Below, piece by piece: positions 1 through 7,219 of a stretch of 45,830 nucleotides of DNA. Numbering within the stretch: position 1 is the first letter of the stretch; the number at the start of each line of letters is the position of its first letter. Both the position numbers and the translations under genes were made by a program. The DNA is from Paraclostridium dentum (GTDB lineage: Bacteria; Bacillota; Clostridia; Peptostreptococcales; Peptostreptococcaceae): NCBI RefSeq assembly GCF_012922555.1, contig NZ_WIPK01000016.1, forward strand, positions 1 to 45,830. Reading direction: 5' to 3'. Under the pieces are notes generated by a model. The model was not told the DNA's origin. It did not search any database and was given only the letters and a program-made list of their open reading frames with translations.

Positions 1-77
1 TATGTCTTAAATTTTCAATTTACATTATTGATTTGCTATTTCTAATTCATTGCTTACTAGCCCTGCTCCTACTGCTA
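1..77. repeat. Terminal direct overlap (circular contig junction)
   Basis: Bases 1-77 are repeated exactly at 45754-45830. The 31-aa peptide gene that starts at 120 runs cleanly through this copy, and the next gene of the array (45614-45733) lies just beyond the join. I infer a circular molecule of about 45,753 bp with an assembly overlap of 77 bases, a common k-mer length. It is not a biological repeat. Confidence 0.93.
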
Positions 78-120
78 GTATAAATGGAACTATCATTAAA
101 CTCCCTATTATTGTTGTCAT
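25..120 (-). CDS. 31-aa hydrophobic array peptide 1
   Basis: Too short for ordinary gene calling, but supported by an AGGAAGG ribosome site and by three paralogues in tandem. It reads MTTIIGSLMIV, then PFILAVGAGLVSN, then ELEIANQ. Residues 3-22 are hydrophobic with a GAG motif, and the tail is polar and acidic. There is no signal peptide cleavage site, no double-glycine leader and no cysteine. Only 44 bases separate it from peptide 2, so the two are probably cotranscribed. It could be a membrane-active peptide (PSM-like or leaderless bacteriocin), a type I toxin-like peptide or a signal; its function is unknown. Confidence 0.8.
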   Translation of the reverse strand: MTTIIGSLMIVPFILAVGAGLVSNELEIANQ

Positions 121-164
121 CTTATTATTCCTTCCTCATTTTTTATTCTAAATACTTTAATATT

Positions 165-260
165 CTATTGTTGATTAGCTGCATCTAGCTCATTACTTAA
201 TAGTCCTGCCCCTACTGCTAATATAAATGGTGCCATCACTACGCTTCCTATTACTATCAT
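165..260 (-). CDS. 31-aa hydrophobic array peptide 2
   Basis: The most diverged copy of the array: MIVIGSVVMA, then PFILAVGAGLLSN, then ELDAANQQ. An AAGGAGAG ribosome site precedes the ATG. The block PFILAVGAGL and the NEL turn are kept, while flanking residues change conservatively (LE to LD, I to A). This pattern of amino-acid conservation supports real translation. Its 58-bp upstream gap holds only a degenerate version of the promoter seen before peptides 3 and 4, so it is probably expressed by read-through from peptide 3. Confidence 0.8.
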   Translation of the reverse strand: MIVIGSVVMAPFILAVGAGLLSNELDAANQQ

Positions 261-318
261 GTATAATCTCTCCTTCATTTTTTATATTTATTCTATACAC
301 TTAAGTTCATTTTAAGGT

Positions 319-414
319 TTATTGATTTGCTATTTCTAGTTCATTGCTTACTAGCCCTGCTCCTACTGCTAATATAAATGGAACTATCATTAAACTACCT
401 ATTACTATTGCCAT
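319..414 (-). CDS. 31-aa hydrophobic array peptide 3
   Basis: Nearly identical to peptide 1 (MAIVIGSLMIV, then PFILAVGAGLVSN, then ELEIANQ). It differs only in residues 2-4, and a GGAGGA ribosome site precedes it. It has its own promoter with two LytTR-like repeats 22 bp apart (452-495). The near-identity of copies 1 and 3, including their 3' flanks, suggests recent tandem duplication or gene conversion. The peptide is about 31 residues, mostly hydrophobic, with a negatively charged C-terminal tail. Its function is inferred only from context. Confidence 0.82.
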   Translation of the reverse strand: MAIVIGSLMIVPFILAVGAGLVSNELEIANQ

Positions 415-451
415 CTTATTTTTCCTCCTTTATTTTTTAGATTATATTCTT

Positions 452-495
452 ATATTACATCTATACTCTTAACTTATCTTTATCTTAATCTTAAA
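452..495 (-). promoter_or_regulatory. LytTR-type promoter of peptide 3
   Basis: Reading the minus strand: TTTAAGA at 495-489, then GTTAAGA at 473-467, a 22-bp period. Nine bases later comes an extended -10, TG followed by TAATAT (457-452). There is no -35 box; the repeats occupy its place. AgrA/LytTR regulators bind paired repeats of this kind on one face of the helix. The geometry is identical to the peptide 4 promoter. Confidence 0.6.
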
Positions 496-518
496 CATTT
501 CTTAAATATTTTAAACGT

Positions 519-614
519 CTATTGTTGGTTAGCTAATTCTAATTCACTACTTACTAGCCCCGCTCCTACTGCTAATATAAATGGAACTATCATTAAAACC
601 CCTATTATTGTCAT
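519..614 (-). CDS. 31-aa hydrophobic array peptide 4 (promoter-proximal)
   Basis: First gene of the array in transcription order: MTIIGVLMIV, then PFILAVGAGLVSS, then ELELANQQ. A perfect AAAGGAGG ribosome site precedes it. It shares the PFILAVGAGLVS core with the others and has a slightly different tail. It lies about 135 bases downstream of the ATP-grasp terminator and has its own LytTR-like promoter (649-692). All four peptides lack cysteines and basic residues, which argues against a classical cationic bacteriocin. Confidence 0.82.
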   Translation of the reverse strand: MTIIGVLMIVPFILAVGAGLVSSELELANQQ

Positions 615-648
615 GTATAATTCCTCCTTTGTTTTATTCGTTAACTCT

Positions 649-692
649 ATTATACATTTACATCCTTAAAATAGCCTTGCATCAACCTTAAA
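649..692 (-). promoter_or_regulatory. LytTR-type promoter of peptide 4
   Basis: On the minus strand TTTAAGG occurs at 692-686 and again at 670-664, a 22-bp period. Nine bases later is an extended -10, TG-TATAAT (654-649). Repeat period and repeat-to-(-10) spacing match the peptide 3 promoter exactly, though the surrounding bases differ, so spacing is under constraint. The likely activator is the AgrA-type regulator at 3381-4091 (inference). Confidence 0.62.
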
Positions 693-749
693 GATTTCTT
701 ACATTTTTGATATATTAAATTTATTATTATAATAAGTCTAAAAACAACA

Positions 750-810
750 AAAACAGATATATAAAAAGGAGCATCATTAATGATGCTCCTTTTTATATAT
801 CTGTTTTTTT
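750..810 (-). terminator. Terminator of the ATP-grasp gene
   Basis: A 28-bp nearly perfect stem (AAAACAG..CATCAT / ATGATG..CTGTTTT) with A and T runs on both sides. It overlaps the stop codon at 809-811 and separates the ATP-grasp gene from the peptide array. Confidence 0.85.
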
Positions 811-1636
811 AGTTACAGTTTAAAACATTTTCAATTGATTTTTTAAGTGATTCAATAAATTTATTTTGAAGTTGATTTGATAATTCTAATACAGATAGAT
901 ACGGGTTTAAATCTTCTAATTCAACAAGTAAAAGATTGCCTTCTTCATCTCTGCATGCATCAATCCTCTGGATACCATGATCTATATTATTCCATTCAAC
1001 AAACTTCATCGCAAACTCTAAGTCAGATGTAGTTGCATCATATTCTTTTAATTCCCATCTCTTGCTTTTGTCTGGTGCATAAAGAGCATATTGAAACTCT
1101 TTATCTATATAGTAAAAAGACACTTCATATTCAAAGTTTATCGCTGGCTGAATTAATGTATTAAAATCACCCTCTGGAACTTTTTCATATAATTCTTCTT
1201 TTGTTACAAATTCCATTCCTATTGAATCTGCCCCATCTTTTGGCTTTATAACATATTTATCTATTTTAGGTAGTTTATTAATATCGCTAATTGAATCTAC
1301 AGTACTGATTACAGGATATCCTAAATTAGTTAATTCGATCAGATAGTCCTTTCCATTCATATCTCCCTTTCCATCAAATGAGTTATATGTCTTTAAATTA
1401 TTTCTTTTTATTTTTTCTCTAAAGTCATTATACTCTTTTGGAAAATTTGCAACAGGACCTGCATTTCTAAATATAGTTAAGTCAAAATTGTCATTAAACT
1501 TATTCATATCTTTTGGATTACAAATAACTAGATTAAATTTATCTACTAATTTAGATGTTATAAAAAGGTCTTCTTCATAGTAATTTCTTCCGTTCGCTTT
1601 ATAATATAAATCTGTTACGAATAATATTTTTTTCAT
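809..1636 (-). CDS. ATP-grasp family ligase (RimK/glutathione-synthetase-like)
   Basis: 275 aa, soluble. ATP-grasp features visible: VIKPKDGADSIG (residues 129-140) is the phosphate-binding Lys/Gly-rich loop, and LLVELEDLNPYLS (236-248) carries the E-x(4)-N metal ligands typical of the fold. Family members join a carboxylate to an amine or thiol using ATP; the substrate cannot be read from sequence. It is monocistronic, with its own promoter and terminator, between the 31-aa peptide array and an Agr-type sensor pair. It may modify a peptide or amino acid connected to that system (inference). It lacks an RRE domain, and the adjacent peptides do not resemble known graspetide precursors. Confidence 0.78.
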   Translation of the reverse strand: MKKILFVTDLYYKANGRNYYEEDLFITSKLVDKFNLVICNPKDMNKFNDNFDLTIFRNAGPVANFPKEYNDFREKIKRNNLKTYNSFDGKGDMNGKDYLIELTNLGYPVISTVDSISDINKLPKIDKYVIKPKDGADSIGMEFVTKEELYEKVPEGDFNTLIQPAINFEYEVSFYYIDKEFQYALYAPDKSKRWELKEYDATTSDLEFAMKFVEWNNIDHGIQRIDACRDEEGNLLLVELEDLNPYLSVLELSNQLQNKFIESLKKSIENVLNCN

Positions 1637-1659
1637 AATAGCGCACTCCTTTTTAATAC

Positions 1660-1687
1660 ATTCTATCAGATTGAAAAATATTTACAA
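1660..1687 (-). promoter_or_regulatory. Promoter of the ATP-grasp gene
   Basis: Minus strand TTGTAA (1687-1682), 16-bp spacer, TAGAAT (1665-1660), followed by an AAAGGAGTG ribosome site. This is a vegetative-type promoter without the LytTR repeats. Confidence 0.55.
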
Positions 1688-1776
1688 GAAATTTTTAAAA
1701 TTCAGAATTTTCATTTCATAAATAATAGACACTTCTTATATTTTCACTTTTCACCCAAGTTCTTGTTTATTTTAAA

Positions 1777-1818
1777 TTTAAAAGGTCAAAATAATTCCAA
1801 TTTTTTTGACCTTTTAAA
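1777..1818. terminator. Hairpin, AAAAGGTC/GACCTTTT
   Basis: An inverted repeat of about 14 bp, TTTAAAAGGTCAAAA / TTTTGACCTTTTAAA, with a T run inside the loop side. It lies between the kinase terminator and the ATP-grasp promoter and belongs to no obvious gene. The rest of 1820-2022 shows nothing. Confidence 0.4.
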
Positions 1819-2022
1819 CTTAAATAATGTATATGTTATAGTATTTTAAATATATACATCGTTTAATTCAATTATATTTTTTATATTTCTATTAATTTTA
1901 ACTATTAATAAATAATCCACTTATAAAATAATATAATGTTGTATTTGAAAAATTAATAAATTAAGAGTTAAACTGTTTTTTTAATGGGTAATATAAACAT
2001 AAGCACCTTCTAATTTAACATA

Positions 2023-2072
2023 ATAAAAAAGCACACAAAATATAGACTCTATATTTTGTGTGCTTTTTTATT
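2023..2072 (-). terminator. Terminator of the AgrA/AgrC-like operon
   Basis: AATAAAAAAGCACACAAAATATAG pairs with its complement just after the kinase stop codon, with A/T runs on both sides. Confidence 0.85.
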
Positions 2073-3387
2073 ATGACCGTATAGGTATCATTATCTTCAA
2101 AATAAATTCAGTCTCAGAGAAATTCACAGCAACTTCTCCATCATACTTATCTACAGTTCTTTTTATACTTGCTAATCCTATACCATGTTCATATTTATTA
2201 TATTTACTTGTTTGTATTCCCTTTTTGGTAAAGTTAATTTTATTTTGTTTAGTGTTTATAATTTTTATTATGCAAAACTGCTTAATATAGGTTACTTTTA
2301 CCTCTATTTTCCTATCTATCACACAATCTATTAATTTACATGCCTCTATTGAGTTATCTAAAGCATTTCCAAATATGGAACATACATCTATATTACTTAT
2401 AAATCCTAATTTCGAGAAATTTATATTCGATTCAAACTTAATATTATATTTATTACACTCATGTATCTTTTGGCTTAGAATTATATCTAAAGTCTCATTC
2501 CCTGTATGAGAGATACTATCGAACATTCTTATTTCAAAACTTAAGTTATCTATGTATTTAATAATATCTTCTTTACTATTGTAATTTTTTATACACATCA
2601 TGTGGTTCTTTAAATCATGATATACATGCCTTAAACTACTATGGACCTCATATATATTTTCATAGTTTTTGTAATTCATTTGAGTCCTTTCATTTATAAG
2701 CTCTGTTTCAAGTTTAAGTCTATCAGATCTTCTAATCCTAGCTATAACTACTAGTAATGAAATAGTTGATAGCATTAAAAGCATTGTAATTAATATTAAA
2801 AATACAATATTTAATTTGATTAATATTCTATTTAAAAAATTATATCCAAAAACTAATAATAAACTTAATATATTGTAACTTATAGAAAGACCTATAAGAG
2901 CCATATCTTTTGGCTTAAACTCTAATGCCAATTTAAAGTATCTTAATAATACAAACTCTGTTAACAGCAATACTTTAGATAGTATAATTGCTTGAATTAC
3001 ATACTTTTTTTGATTTATTAGGTAATTTAGATTTAATATATTATTAATTGCAGCTATAGCACCAATTGATGCAGTCTCTACAACCATTACACTTATCCAA
3101 AACAATATAGTTACTATTACACATTTCACTAAAAATTCATCATATACTAGGTTATAGTATATAATTCCAAATATTATATATAATAAAATCCTAAAATTTC
3201 TAAATATATCTGATACACTTACCACCACTAAAATACAAATTAAAATACCTATATACTGGAAAAACTTTATGTTGCTAATCTTTCTAATACTTATTACATC
3301 TAGTGTACAAAAAAATATTATAAAATTCATAAATACTATTGAGATTTTAAATATATCTCTAGTGTCTATACCTACTTTATTTAACAT
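2071..3387 (-). CDS. AgrC-type sensor histidine kinase
   Basis: 438 aa. Six or so hydrophobic segments fill residues 13-215, as in peptide-sensing AgrC-family kinases. A helical linker and the phospho-acceptor H257 in YHDLKNH follow, then an N box with N341 and N345 (FGNALDNSIEA) and a G box HGIGLAS (401-407), i.e. a HATPase_c_5-type domain. It overlaps the regulator by 7 bp, so the pair is translationally coupled. Classical agr loci also encode the AgrB protease and AgrD pro-signal; neither is found here. The kinase therefore senses an unknown ligand, perhaps one of the array peptides (inference). Confidence 0.88.
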   Translation of the reverse strand: MLNKVGIDTRDIFKISIVFMNFIIFFCTLDVISIRKISNIKFFQYIGILICILVVVSVSDIFRNFRILLYIIFGIIYYNLVYDEFLVKCVIVTILFWISVMVVETASIGAIAAINNILNLNYLINQKKYVIQAIILSKVLLLTEFVLLRYFKLALEFKPKDMALIGLSISYNILSLLLVFGYNFLNRILIKLNIVFLILITMLLMLSTISLLVVIARIRRSDRLKLETELINERTQMNYKNYENIYEVHSSLRHVYHDLKNHMMCIKNYNSKEDIIKYIDNLSFEIRMFDSISHTGNETLDIILSQKIHECNKYNIKFESNINFSKLGFISNIDVCSIFGNALDNSIEACKLIDCVIDRKIEVKVTYIKQFCIIKIINTKQNKINFTKKGIQTSKYNKYEHGIGLASIKRTVDKYDGEVAVNFSETEFILKIMIPIRS

Positions 3388-4091
3388 ACTATATCCCCTA
3401 GAGTATTGGTTATCGCTAGTTTTAATCCTTTCGTTCTGTACCTACTTACAGGTATTTTCATGTCATTTATAAATATATATTCACCATCCATAGATTCAAT
3501 TTCTTTTAAATTAACTAAGAAACTATTGTGACATCTATAAAAACTGTATTCTTCTAATATTCCCTCGATTTTTCTCATGCTCATCCTTACACTATGAACT
3601 TTTTTATTTGTATAAATTAATAAATTAGGCCTTTGAGTTTCAATATACAGTATAGAATCTATTTTTATTCTATCTATATAGTTCTTTGTGTTAATTGTTA
3701 AATAATTGCTATTTCGTCTTTTTAATTCCTTTACACAGGGTATTATATGTTTATTTAATTTATCGAAATCTATAGGTTTTAATAAGTATCTATAAGCTCT
3801 TACTTCATATCCTTCTTGCATAAATTCAGAATACGAAGTCATAAATATAATTTCTACGTTACTATCAAATGTTCTAATCCTTCTAGCTGTATTCATACCA
3901 TCGATGCTATCCATTTGTATATCTAAAATCAAGATATCTAAATTATTAGGGTAATTCTCTAGTAGCTCTTCTCCAGATGTAAATTCATGGATTTCGTAAC
4001 TATGTGCATTTGATTTTAATATTTCTTCTAAATATTTTCTAATAATTGACCTATAATGCTTTTCATCATCGCATATGCCAAGTACAACCAT
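3381..4091 (-). CDS. AgrA-type LytTR response regulator
   Basis: 236 aa. Receiver domain 1-125 has the acidic pair D8/D9, phospho-acceptor D57 in LILDIQM, and K106 in LLKPID. A LytTR DNA-binding domain covers about 140-230, with YRCHNSFLVNL and the C-terminal IPVSRYRTKGLK. LytTR proteins bind paired short repeats two helical turns apart; exactly such pairs lie before array peptides 3 and 4. The start is chosen at the ATG behind GGGGGA. First gene of a two-gene operon with the kinase. It is a transcription activator in the known family. Confidence 0.9.
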   Translation of the reverse strand: MVVLGICDDEKHYRSIIRKYLEEILKSNAHSYEIHEFTSGEELLENYPNNLDILILDIQMDSIDGMNTARRIRTFDSNVEIIFMTSYSEFMQEGYEVRAYRYLLKPIDFDKLNKHIIPCVKELKRRNSNYLTINTKNYIDRIKIDSILYIETQRPNLLIYTNKKVHSVRMSMRKIEGILEEYSFYRCHNSFLVNLKEIESMDGEYIFINDMKIPVSRYRTKGLKLAITNTLGDIVC

Positions 4092-4559
4092 TTAAAAATC
4101 CCCCTAACATATTTTTTGTCATTACATAATATCTTATATCGGTACCTTTTTCTAGTTTTTAAAGATAATTGTCTCAGTTTAGTTGTTTTTTATCTATTAC
4201 AGTTAATTAACTTAACACAAAAAGAAGTATTCAATTTGAATACTTCTTTTGTTAAGTTAATTAAATTTATGTTTATAACCCTAAAACACAACTATTAAAA
4301 ATCTAAATATACCCTTTTCTATTTAGATTTTAATTAACTTTTATATACTTTTATCGACACTATGAGTTTGAATTTGAATTGAGATACTTAGTTCATACTT
4401 TTATGTATGTACTTATTTACAAACTATATAAAAAGTATACGTCTTAAAAAAACTTTGTTCAATGCTTTGTTGCATACTAGACCTTAACTTATGCATTTTA
4501 GATATTTTTTAATTAAAAGCTAAATTTCAACTAAATACGCAATTTTTAAATAGTATAAT
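4092..4559. other. Intergenic region with one long palindrome
   Basis: No coding sequence is supported; I searched both strands for an AgrD-like peptide with a ribosome site and found none. The only strong structure is a near-perfect inverted repeat at 4203-4264 (AACTTAAC..AAGAAGTATTC / GAATACTTC..GTTAAGTT), shaped like a bidirectional terminator though no gene ends there. Confidence 0.6.
4203..4264. terminator. Orphan bidirectional terminator-like palindrome
   Basis: Arms of about 28 bp including AAAGAAGTATTC and its complement. No annotated gene ends within 100 bp on either side, so a short untranslated transcript may be read here. Confidence 0.5.
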
Positions 4560-4587
4560 AATATGGAGGACTAGTGTCCTCCATATT
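4560..4587. repeat. GGAGGAC palindrome copy 1
   Basis: Arms AATATGGAGGAC and GTCCTCCATATT around TAGT. It lies 15 bases before the start of the gene at 4603, right next to its GGGGGTGG ribosome site. There it cannot be the terminator of an upstream gene, so it is probably an operator, an attenuator or a partition site. Confidence 0.85.
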
Positions 4588-4602
4588 GTTGGGGGTGGTA
4601 AC

Positions 4603-5163
4603 TTGGAAAATAAGAAGGATTGGAGCTATGATAAAAAAATAGATTATATAATTAGTCTCCAGGAAAAAGGGCTATCAAGAAAAGAAATTGCTGAAAAAAT
4701 GAGTTATACAAGAGTTGATACTTTAGATAGATTCATGAAAAAATATGGATATCAAAAATTTGATGGTAAATTCATTTTAACCGTGGATAATATATATCCT
4801 AAACATAACTCAAACTCACTTATTTCAAGCAATTATGACCCATTTACAGTAAATTCAAATCAACTATTTAATAACTATGAAATTCAAGAAAAACTATTAA
4901 ATATCGTTAAAAATTACGATAAGATAATTAGTCTTATAAATAACTTTGAATCTAAAGAGGACAGTTGTCCTATAGATGTAATCGAGGTAAAGACTGGCCT
5001 TCAAATAAATTTCAATAAATCTGAAGTTGTAAAAACTACAATCAGATTAGATAAAGATATATGGAATGATTTTTCTGATTTATGTAAAAATAAATATTCT
5101 CATTTAAATAAACATGACATTATAAGTAAAGCATTTTTAGAGTTTATAGATAAATATAATTAA
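4603..5163 (+). CDS. Plasmid HTH plus ribbon-helix-helix DNA-binding protein
   Basis: 186 aa from a TTG start behind GGGGGTGG. The N-terminal part (about 15-55, KGLSRKEIAEKM..TLDRFMKKYGY) looks like a helix-turn-helix; the middle is Asn/Ser-rich and low-complexity. The C-terminal 45 residues (VKTTIRLDKDIWNDFSDLC) look like a MetJ/Arc-type ribbon-helix-helix. Copies of the GGAGGAC palindrome flank the gene at 4560 and 5248, which makes the protein a candidate binder of that site and possibly self-regulating. A role in partition or copy control is inferred from position beside parA; no named family recognised. Confidence 0.65.
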   Translation: MENKKDWSYDKKIDYIISLQEKGLSRKEIAEKMSYTRVDTLDRFMKKYGYQKFDGKFILTVDNIYPKHNSNSLISSNYDPFTVNSNQLFNNYEIQEKLLNIVKNYDKIISLINNFESKEDSCPIDVIEVKTGLQINFNKSEVVKTTIRLDKDIWNDFSDLCKNKYSHLNKHDIISKAFLEFIDKYN

Positions 5164-5247
5164 CTTTATTGATATCTAGCTTTTAAATGTAACAATAACT
5201 CCAACCTAATATAATCAAATGGTGACTGCATACATATATTAGTTGAT

Positions 5248-5279
5248 AAAATAAGGAGGACAAACGTCCTCCTTATTTT
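5248..5279 (+). terminator. GGAGGAC palindrome copy 2 (terminator-shaped)
   Basis: 14-bp perfect stem, arms AAAATAAGGAGGAC and complement, loop AAAC, followed by a T-rich stretch. It ends the transcript of the gene at 4603-5163. Confidence 0.8.
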
Positions 5280-5395
5280 ATTTATAAGCCTATATTTATA
5301 TATTCCGCTTATCATATCCCTTTATAATTATTTTAACATGACGATAATTATATTTAGAATCACTATTTCTTTAATATAACAATGAGGTGACCCCT

Positions 5396-5737
5396 ATGAG
5401 AATCGAGTACAATGACAATAAGTCTATTTTAAAATTCAATTTTTTAAAGAACAAAGATTTAAAAAAGCAAAGTAACTTTTATTTTATTTTTGGAGTAATA
5501 ATTTATATAATCTATACCATTAATACTTTTAAATCTTATACTATAATAGATGAAAGTTTTAAGGTGTTTTCCATTAGCTTATTTTTTAATTTTATATTAA
5601 TGATATTAACTTTTATAATTTTTCATTTATTCTATTTTACAAAATATAATAGTGAATTTATACCTACAAATACTACTTTAATTATTACAGTAATTACTTT
5701 TCTTCCATCTGTAGCATTATTGTTTTTATCTATTTAA
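5396..5737 (+). CDS. Small multi-pass membrane protein, unknown
   Basis: 113 aa from the ATG behind GAGGTG. Hydrophobic segments near residues 26-47, 57-83 and 93-110 suggest three membrane helices; the N-terminal 25 residues are polar and lysine-rich, so probably cytoplasmic. I recognise no family. It lies between the HTH/RHH gene and parA in the same direction, but a terminator follows it (5825-5862), so it is not in the par operon. Confidence 0.6.
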   Translation: MRIEYNDNKSILKFNFLKNKDLKKQSNFYFIFGVIIYIIYTINTFKSYTIIDESFKVFSISLFFNFILMILTFIIFHLFYFTKYNSEFIPTNTTLIITVITFLPSVALLFLSI

Positions 5738-5778
5738 AAATTCACATTTGTAAAGTAATCAGCATATATTTAAAAGTA

Positions 5779-5796
5779 ATTAAATATACATTTAAT
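5779..5796. repeat. ATTAAAT palindrome copy 1
   Basis: ATTAAATATACATTTAAT, an almost perfect 18-bp palindrome followed by more half-sites up to about 5812. It is the same element as at 6261, 18667 and 28904. Confidence 0.7.
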
Positions 5797-5824
5797 AGTG
5801 TATTTAATAATTATCTCTAATTTT

Positions 5825-5862
5825 GAAAGAGACTTGTTATCACGAAATAAGTCTCTTTTTTC
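5825..5862 (+). terminator. Terminator of the gene at 5396
   Basis: GAAAGAGACTT pairs with AAGTCTCTTTTTT across a short loop. Confidence 0.75.
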
Positions 5863-5928
5863 TATACTTAAATAAAATTATCAACACTAAAACAATAAAT
5901 AAAAAAATAAAAACGAGGTGTTAGTATA

Positions 5929-6105
5929 ATGTTTCTACTCGACTTTATGGGCATAAGCTATTCAAATTGGCTCTGGATTGACTATGCTTTATTTGTATTT
6001 GCCATATTTATAATATTGAGTGTGATTTTCTATTTTGGTCATGGTTTCTGTATCATGTTCAAACAGAAAAAAGACGCGAAAAAACAAAATACAAAATCTA
6101 ATTGA
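5929..6105 (+). CDS. 58-aa single-pass membrane protein
   Basis: ATG behind CGAGGTG. It reads MFLLDFMGIS, then YSNWLWIDYA, followed by a 25-residue hydrophobic helix (18-43) and a strongly basic tail, KQKKDAKKQNTKSN. The positive-inside rule puts the tail in the cytoplasm. It has its own terminator (6159-6190). No family recognised; size and layout recall small plasmid-borne membrane proteins or type I toxins, but this is not evidence of either. Confidence 0.65.
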   Translation: MFLLDFMGISYSNWLWIDYALFVFAIFIILSVIFYFGHGFCIMFKQKKDAKKQNTKSN

Positions 6106-6158
6106 TTTATCTAATTGATTTCAGACTGAATTCTATAATGGTATTAATATTTTATCTT

Positions 6159-6190
6159 TAAAGAGCTATATTTTTAGCTCTTTATTTTTA
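6159..6190 (+). terminator. Terminator of the 58-aa gene
   Basis: AAAGAGCTA / TAGCTCTTT hairpin followed by a T-rich tail. Confidence 0.75.
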
Positions 6191-6199
6191 ATTTTTATA

Positions 6200-6298
6200 A
6201 ATATATTAAATTAGTATTTAAAAAGCATTTAATTAATGATAAAATATAGATTAAACTACTATTAAATGTATATTTAATATAAAAAAGGAGTAATAAAA
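6200..6298. promoter_or_regulatory. AT-rich repeat region upstream of parA
   Basis: Carries several ATTTAAT / ATTAAAT half-sites, ending in the palindrome ATTAAATGTATATTTAAT at 6261-6278, just before the AAAAAAGGAG ribosome site of parA. Half-sites recur between parA and its partner (7160-7210). This arrangement is typical of RHH-bound operator/centromere DNA in type Ib partition loci; the role is inferred. Confidence 0.55.
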
Positions 6299-7147
6299 GT
6301 GGCTAAAAATCAAACAATTTTAACACATATGAGCTTTAAGGGTGGTAGTTCCAAAACATGTTTAAATCTAAATTTTATACATCAATTTTGTACAAACTTT
6401 CCCAATAAAAAAGTATTGTTTATAGATGCTGATCCTCAATCAAATGCATCAGTATTTTTATTAGGAGAAGAAGTAATTCAATCCAATATATATACTTTAA
6501 AAGATGGGTTAGAGATCAATATTGAAATAGATAAGTTAATTATGAGATCTCCGCTAAGTAAATTTAAAAACTTAGATATTATAGCAAGTAATATAGATAT
6601 GGTTACTCTTGAATTAGTTCTTAATACAAAAGCCGGTAAGGAATATACTTTATTGAATTACTTAACTGATGATAAGAATATAGATGTTTTTTCAGAATAT
6701 GATTTAGTATTATTTGATTTAAATCCTGCTATATCTGTTTTAAATACAAATGTATTTATATGTTGTACAGATATTGTTCCTATAATAAACTACGGATGTT
6801 ATAGTACTCTAACAGGTTATGATTTATTATTAAAAACCTATGGAGATATAAAGAAAGCTCTTAGAATAGATAAAGACGATATAAGAAAACCAGTTATCAC
6901 TAAATTTGAAAAACAAGAAAACAACAAAATAAAAATGTGGTTAGAGTGTGCTACAGAAAAAGGAATTTTAGGAAATACATTTAAACAAACTATGAGAAAA
7001 TCTGTTCACTATGAAAACTCAATATTATATAACGAGTCAATTAGTGAGTATGTAAAAGTTAAAGAAAGAAAAATAAAAACTGATATAGGAAATGAAATTT
7101 CCGACTTAATAAATGAATACATAGAAGAAGGTTTAATAGTTATTTAA
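6299..7147 (+). CDS. parA: ParA-family partition ATPase
   Basis: 282 aa from a GTG start behind AAAAAAGGAG. It has the deviant Walker A KGGSSKT (residues 14-20, both signature lysines) and the switch motif FIDADPQSN (41-49). A further hydrophobic strand with Asp-Leu-Asn-Pro, LVLFDLNPAISVL, corresponds to Walker B. There is no N-terminal HTH, so this is the small ParA class that works with an RHH partner and drives plasmid segregation on nucleoid DNA. The partner gene follows 72 bases on. CLNLN follows the Walker A in place of the usual A-x-NLA, a mild divergence. Confidence 0.9.
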   Translation: MAKNQTILTHMSFKGGSSKTCLNLNFIHQFCTNFPNKKVLFIDADPQSNASVFLLGEEVIQSNIYTLKDGLEINIEIDKLIMRSPLSKFKNLDIIASNIDMVTLELVLNTKAGKEYTLLNYLTDDKNIDVFSEYDLVLFDLNPAISVLNTNVFICCTDIVPIINYGCYSTLTGYDLLLKTYGDIKKALRIDKDDIRKPVITKFEKQENNKIKMWLECATEKGILGNTFKQTMRKSVHYENSILYNESISEYVKVKERKIKTDIGNEISDLINEYIEEGLIVI

Positions 7148-7219
7148 TGAAAATTTTTTAACTATTAAAAATACATTTAATTAACATTAAATATTTATTA
7201 AATATTAGGAGAGAAAGTT

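Noticed and set aside
25-614. Array read as a simple DNA repeat or CRISPR-like element
   Set aside because: Copies differ mostly in ways that keep amino acids, each has its own ribosome site, and intervals vary from 44 to 104 bases.
809-1636. Graspetide (microviridin-type) cluster call for the ATP-grasp gene plus the peptides
   Set aside because: The peptides lack the leader motif and the Thr/Ser/Lys-Asp/Glu core of graspetides, and the ligase has its own transcription unit; kept only as a hypothesis.
2060-2290. 76-codon plus-strand frame opposite the kinase gene
   Set aside because: No ribosome site; lies wholly within the coding DNA of the AgrC-type gene and its terminator, a mirror frame of AT-rich code.
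4056-4298. Possible AgrD-like or small protein frame beside the AgrA-type gene
   Set aside because: No ribosome site, no AgrD signature (conserved Cys in a short core with an acidic tail), and it crosses a large palindrome.
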